From an uncultured Prevotella sp. (GTDB lineage Bacteria > Bacteroidota > Bacteroidia > Bacteroidales > Bacteroidaceae): a stretch of DNA of 28,311 bases. Below are positions 24,876-28,311 of the stretch, piece by piece. The stretch spans positions 1-28,311 of the forward strand of contig CABUHE010000027.1 in NCBI GenBank assembly GCA_902491375.1. Reading direction: 5' to 3'. A program made the translations under genes and the position numbers. Numbering within the stretch: the stretch's first letter is position 1; each line of letters opens with the position of its first letter. The notes beneath the pieces were generated by a model. It searched no databases. It was given only the letters and a program-made list of their open reading frames with translations, and had not been told where the DNA came from.

Positions 24876-25688
24876 ATGAACGAACTATTTAACATCAAAG
24901 ACTACGTTGTAGTAATTACTGGCGGAACTGGTATTCTCGGCCGCACAATAGCAAAATATCTTGCTAAGAACGGAGCTAAAGTCATTATCCTTGGAAGAAA
25001 AGAGGAAGTCGGCAAAGCCATTGTTGACGACATTGTAAAAGAAGGTTATCAAGCCGAGTTTATGAAAACCGACGTCATGAACCAGGAACTTGTACAGAAA
25101 AACTGTGACGACATCATCGCAAAATACGGACGCATAGACACATTGCTCAATGCTGCCGGAGGAAATATGCCAGGTGCTGTTATAGCTCCAGACGGAAACA
25201 TATTTGATCTTAAAATAGAAGAATTCCAAAAAGTACTTGATTTGAATCTTACCGGAACAGTAATACCTACACAGATTTTCCTCAAACCTATGGTAAAACA
25301 GGGTAAAGGTTCAATAATCAACTTCTCGTCAATGGCAGCATTCAGACCAATCACACGAGTATGTGGATACGCAGCAGCCAAAGCCGGCATCAGCAATTTC
25401 ACAGCTTTCATGGCTACCGAGTGCGCCAAGAAATTCGGAGAAGGAATACGTGTCAACGCTATTGCGCCTGGTTTCTTTATCACAGAGCAGAACCGTACAC
25501 TTCTGACCAACCCGGACGGCTCATATACCAAGCGTGGAAACGACGTCATTCACCAAACCCCGTTCGGACGTATGGGTGACCCTGAAGAACTCTGCGGAAC
25601 AATACATTACCTGATGAGCGACGCCGCAAAATTCGTAACAGGAACAGTTGCAGTAGTTGACGGTGGATTCAACAGCTTCGCAATGTAA
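24876..25688 (+). CDS. SDR-family oxidoreductase, probable fructuronate reductase/mannonate oxidoreductase
   Basis: The 270-residue classical SDR has the cofactor motif T-G-G-T-G-I-L-G (15-22), N-A-A-G (92-95), catalytic Ser (151/152) and Y-A-A-A-K (Tyr165, Lys169), and a C-terminal V-D-G-G-F. Position immediately after uxuA argues that it reduces D-fructuronate to D-mannonate, replacing the unrelated mannitol-dehydrogenase-type UxuB; that role is inference from context and from SDR-type mannonate oxidoreductases known in other bacteria. A long Asp/Asn-rich insert around 100-115 (A-P-D-G-N-I-F-D-L) is typical of this subgroup. Other sugar-acid or gluconate 5-dehydrogenase activity is possible. 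Confidence 0.88.
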   Translation: MNELFNIKDYVVVITGGTGILGRTIAKYLAKNGAKVIILGRKEEVGKAIVDDIVKEGYQAEFMKTDVMNQELVQKNCDDIIAKYGRIDTLLNAAGGNMPGAVIAPDGNIFDLKIEEFQKVLDLNLTGTVIPTQIFLKPMVKQGKGSIINFSSMAAFRPITRVCGYAAAKAGISNFTAFMATECAKKFGEGIRVNAIAPGFFITEQNRTLLTNPDGSYTKRGNDVIHQTPFGRMGDPEELCGTIHYLMSDAAKFVTGTVAVVDGGFNSFAM

Positions 25689-25701
25689 TATAAATAAAAA
25701 A

Positions 25702-25771
25702 ATAAACTTGCGATAATGCATACTTTAGAACTGACACATTAAGTATTTAAGCTATCATACGACAAGTTTAT
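25702..25771 (+). other. Imperfect long hairpin between the SDR gene and uxaB
   Basis: Three nested complementary blocks occur in register: ATAAACTTG (25702-25710) with CAAGTTTAT (25763-25771), GATA (25712-25715) with TATC (25753-25756), and ATACTT (25720-25725) with AAGTAT (25741-25746), leaving a 15-nt loop. It could end the uxuA-SDR message or be a structured RNA; there is no U-run after it. Confidence 0.5.
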
Positions 25772-25846
25772 CCAATGCCTGTGCGAACGCAAACCTTTAC
25801 GTGTAAAATTCATCACAGTAAAGACACAACATATTAAATAATAATA

Positions 25847-25854
25847 TAACTTTG
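25847..25854 (+). promoter_or_regulatory. -7 box for uxaB
   Basis: TAACTTTG matches TAnnTTTG, giving a leader of about 30 nt before the uxaB ATG at 25892. The -33 element is not evident. Confidence 0.5.
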
Positions 25855-25891
25855 CATCAGATATAAGAAAAACAAATTTAGTAAACAAATC

Positions 25892-27340
25892 ATGAAAAAA
25901 TTACAAGCTCTTAACAAAAGGACTGCGCCTAAAAGCGTAATGCCAGAAAAAATCATTCAGTTTGGCGAAGGTAACTTCCTGCGTGCATTCGTAGATTGGA
26001 TTATTTACAACATGAACCAGAAGACAGACTTCAACGGTTCAGTAGTGATAGTACAGCCTCTTGCCAAAGGTATGATTGACTGGCTCAACGGTCAGGACTG
26101 CCTCTATCACGTAAATCTCCAGGGACTTGAAGAAGGCAAACCAGTAAACAGCCTGACACGTATAGACGTTGTAAGCCGTGCTCTCAACCCATATACACAG
26201 AACCAAGCTTTCATGGCTCTTGCAGATCAGCCTGAGATCCGTTTCGTCATTTCAAACACTACTGAAGCTGGTATCGCATTTGATCCTAGCTGTAAACTTG
26301 ACGATGCTCCAGCAAGTTCTTATCCTGGTAAACTTGTTCAGTTGCTATACCGTCGTTATCAGACTTTCAACGGCGATCCGACAAAAGGTCTTATCATCTT
26401 CCCATGTGAGTTGATTTTCCTTAACGGTCATGTTCTTAAAGACTGCATATATAAATATATCGAGCTTTGGAACCTTGGCGATGACTTTAAGAAATGGTTT
26501 ACAGAATGCTGCGGTGTTTACGCTACATTGGTTGACCGTATCGTTCCTGGATTCCCGCGTAAGGAGATTAAAGACATTCAGCAGAAGATATGCTATGAGG
26601 ATAATCTTGTTGTTCAGGCAGAAATCTTCCACCTTTGGGTTATCGAGGCACCGAAAGAAATTGCAGAAGAATTCCCGGCAGACAAAGCAGGACTGCATGT
26701 TCTCTTCGTTCCGTCAGAAGAGCCGTACCACGAGCGTAAGGTTACACTGCTCAACGGTCCTCACACAGTATTAAGCCCTGTTGCATTCCTTAGCGGAATC
26801 AACATTGTCCGCGATGCCTGCAAAGATCCTGTTATCGGCAAATACATCCACAAGGTACAATTTGAGGAACTCATGGAGACACTTAATCTCCCGAAGGATG
26901 AATTGCAGAAGTTTGCAAGCGATGTACTCGAGCGTTTCATGAACCCGTTCGTTGACCACCAGGTTACAAGCATTATGCTTAACTCATTCCCGAAATACCA
27001 GACTCGCGACCTGCCTGGAGTAAAGACATACTTGGAGCGTAAAGGCGAATTGCCTCAGGGACTTGTATTTGGTCTTGCTGCAATTATCACATACTACAAA
27101 GGCGGAAAGCGTGCTGATGGAACAGAAATCGTTCCTAACGACGCACCTGAAATAATGGCTCTGTTGAAGGATTTGTGGGCAACTGGCGACACTCAGAAAG
27201 TTACAGACGGTGTTCTTTCTGCAACCCAGATTTGGGGCGAAGACCTTAACAACATTAAGGGTCTTAACGCTCTCGTTAAGAAAGACCTCGACCTCATACA
27301 GGAGAAAGGTATGCTTGAGGCTGTAAAGACTATCCTGTAA
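25892..27340 (+). CDS. uxaB: Tagaturonate reductase (altronate oxidoreductase)
   Basis: The 482-residue protein belongs to the mannitol dehydrogenase family: N-terminal F-G-E-G-N-F-L-R (24-31) of the NAD-binding domain and the catalytic signature K-V-T-L-L-N-G-P-H (Lys283, Asn288, His291). Length equals E. coli UxaB (483), and the long C-terminal domain agrees. It reduces D-tagaturonate to D-altronate in galacturonate catabolism. It has its own -7 box and a good terminator, so it is probably a separate transcript from uxuA-SDR. Arg is written largely with CGT and many Leu/Val codons end in T, unlike neighbours, suggesting high expression rather than transfer. Confidence 0.93.
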   Translation: MKKLQALNKRTAPKSVMPEKIIQFGEGNFLRAFVDWIIYNMNQKTDFNGSVVIVQPLAKGMIDWLNGQDCLYHVNLQGLEEGKPVNSLTRIDVVSRALNPYTQNQAFMALADQPEIRFVISNTTEAGIAFDPSCKLDDAPASSYPGKLVQLLYRRYQTFNGDPTKGLIIFPCELIFLNGHVLKDCIYKYIELWNLGDDFKKWFTECCGVYATLVDRIVPGFPRKEIKDIQQKICYEDNLVVQAEIFHLWVIEAPKEIAEEFPADKAGLHVLFVPSEEPYHERKVTLLNGPHTVLSPVAFLSGINIVRDACKDPVIGKYIHKVQFEELMETLNLPKDELQKFASDVLERFMNPFVDHQVTSIMLNSFPKYQTRDLPGVKTYLERKGELPQGLVFGLAAIITYYKGGKRADGTEIVPNDAPEIMALLKDLWATGDTQKVTDGVLSATQIWGEDLNNIKGLNALVKKDLDLIQEKGMLEAVKTIL

Positions 27341-27376
27341 ACAAGAATAAAAAGCCAATAGGCTGATTTTAATACA

Positions 27377-27434
27377 CAAGCAAACAGAGAGAAAAACTTC
27401 AAGTTTACATCTCTTTGTTTGCTTGTCTTTTTAG
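27377..27434 (+). terminator. Intrinsic terminator of uxaB
   Basis: CAAGCAAACAGAGAG (27377-27391) pairs with CTCTTTGTTTGCTTG (27411-27425) over 15 positions with one G-U, then TCTTTTT follows. It starts 36 nt after the uxaB stop. Confidence 0.9.
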
Positions 27435-27455
27435 TTGTTAGATAGTATTTCATTT

Positions 27456-28193
27456 ATGGAAAACGTTGACTTGCTTTTAAGGCAGTATGCCGAGCAATAT
27501 GAAACTGAAGACTTTCTTCCTGCTGACCCAAGCTGGTTTATGCATCAGGTACAAGGACAAAACAATCAGGAGGTTACTGCATTTATAGCTTCATGCCTTA
27601 GCTATGGCAGCAGAAAGCAGTTTATGCCAAAAATACAATACATATTGGATGTTTCTGAGAATGATATTGACAAATGGGTAAGAAACGGATGCTATAAAGA
27701 AGACATCCCTGATGATGATAAATCGTGCTTTTACCGACTTTACACAAAACACACAATGCACATACTTCTAGCAGCACTACAACAGATGTTGAATGAGTAT
27801 GGAAGCATTGGTGAGTACATTAAAAGTAACGCATCAGACGGCTTTACCGCAGTAAAAGCTATAACCGATTATTTCTCAAACAAAGGAATTGAAACAATAA
27901 TACCTAAAAACACTACATCCGCATGCAAACGTGTTTGTATGTTTTTAAGATGGATGGTACGTGATAACTCGCCTGTTGACCTTGGTCTATGGAGCGATTT
28001 TATTGACAAACGTACTCTCATTATACCTATGGATACGCACGTCTTACAAGAAGCAAACAGATTGGGATTGGTTAACAGCAAAACCGCATCAATGTCGGTT
28101 GCCCACAAATTAACACACAGGTTGGCTATGATATTCCCTGAAGACCCGTTAAAAGGTGACTTTGCTTTATTTGGATATGGCGTAAACCATTAA
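27456..28193 (+). CDS. TIGR02757/DUF2400 family protein
   Basis: The 245-residue cytoplasmic protein shows the pattern of TIGR02757 (DUF2400): D-P-S-W-F near residue 30, a helical F-I-A-S-C-L-S-Y-G-S-R segment, F-L-R-W-M-V-R-D, and near the end P-M-D-T-H-V, then a final F-A-L-F-G-Y-G. The core D-T-H and helical repeats recall HhH-GPD-like proteins, but no activity is established. Function unknown. The frame is open from a TTG at 27435, but the ATG at 27456 is preferred. No Bacteroidetes promoter is clear in the short space after the uxaB terminator. No terminator is seen in the 118 nt after it. Confidence 0.82.
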   Translation: MENVDLLLRQYAEQYETEDFLPADPSWFMHQVQGQNNQEVTAFIASCLSYGSRKQFMPKIQYILDVSENDIDKWVRNGCYKEDIPDDDKSCFYRLYTKHTMHILLAALQQMLNEYGSIGEYIKSNASDGFTAVKAITDYFSNKGIETIIPKNTTSACKRVCMFLRWMVRDNSPVDLGLWSDFIDKRTLIIPMDTHVLQEANRLGLVNSKTASMSVAHKLTHRLAMIFPEDPLKGDFALFGYGVNH

Positions 28194-28311
28194 GCAATAA
28201 TAAACAAATTATAAAATGACCCGTTGGCGGAATTAGATTGATAAAAGATTTATGTATAAAAAGTTGTGCATATTATTGATATTTAGTAAATTAAAGGTGA
28301 CCAAACTTTTA

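Noticed and set aside
28257..28311. Inverted AAAAGTT/AACTTTT near the right edge as a terminator or element end
   Set aside because: Only about 7 bp with a 38-nt loop at the window edge; the sequence ends before it could be judged.

Overview
The window looks like a chromosomal segment of a Bacteroidales bacterium, most likely Prevotella or a close relative. The evidence is low-GC intergenic DNA, genes preceded by Bacteroidetes-type -7 boxes (TAnnTTTG, sometimes with TTTG 19-21 nt upstream) rather than sigma70 boxes, protein sequences of Bacteroidales character, and a coiled-coil protein and a tRNA-proximal ORF that look like lineage-specific hypotheticals. It is mostly core or housekeeping sequence. 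I see no phage, IS element, CRISPR array, integrase or defence island.

Layout. 109-1627 (minus): a TlpA-like thioredoxin lipoprotein and an EamA/DMT exporter. 1851-2411 (plus): a flavin-reductase-fold protein, facing a minus-strand export operon. 2548-7710 (minus; order tolC-like, hlyD-like, two ABC-2 permeases): a tripartite efflux or secretion system with no ATPase gene in the cluster. 7865-9628 (minus): a membrane-anchored coiled-coil protein and the TrmN6-type tRNA methyltransferase. 9629-10357: a long AT-rich non-coding stretch carrying one copy of an interspersed repeat. 10358-16440 (plus): tightly packed lon, tgt, an LptF/LptG permease and a DEAD-box RNA helicase, probably one transcript, with a terminator hairpin lying inside the converging PPTase gene. 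16421-18154 (minus): Sfp-type phosphopantetheinyl transferase, ssb and a conserved hypothetical, headed by a four-tRNA cluster (Gly-Leu-Leu-Gly, 18179-18596) with a good promoter. 18826-21905 (minus): carboxy(nor)spermidine decarboxylase and a phosphoglucomutase/phosphomannomutase-family enzyme, each with a terminator. 21906-22795: another long non-coding stretch with the second repeat copy. 22796-27340 (plus): DUF4491 membrane protein, rlmH, then hexuronate genes uxuA, an SDR oxidoreductase and uxaB. 27456-28193 (plus): a TIGR02757/DUF2400 family protein.

How the genes fit together. The hexuronate genes cover the reductive steps of both branches: fructuronate to mannonate to KDG (SDR plus UxuA) and tagaturonate to altronate (UxaB). 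The isomerase, altronate dehydratase and KDG kinase/aldolase are not in the window. The tRNA genes, tgt, trmN6 and rlmH make the segment rich in translation and RNA-modification functions. NspC points to the carboxyspermidine route of polyamine synthesis.

The most notable signals are structural rather than a new gene system: a two-copy intergenic repeat with a compensatory base-pair change, two terminators embedded in coding sequence, a Tgt that appears to have lost two zinc-ligand cysteines, and an ABC-2 export operon lacking its ATPase. No search was run; all family assignments are by reading the translated sequence.
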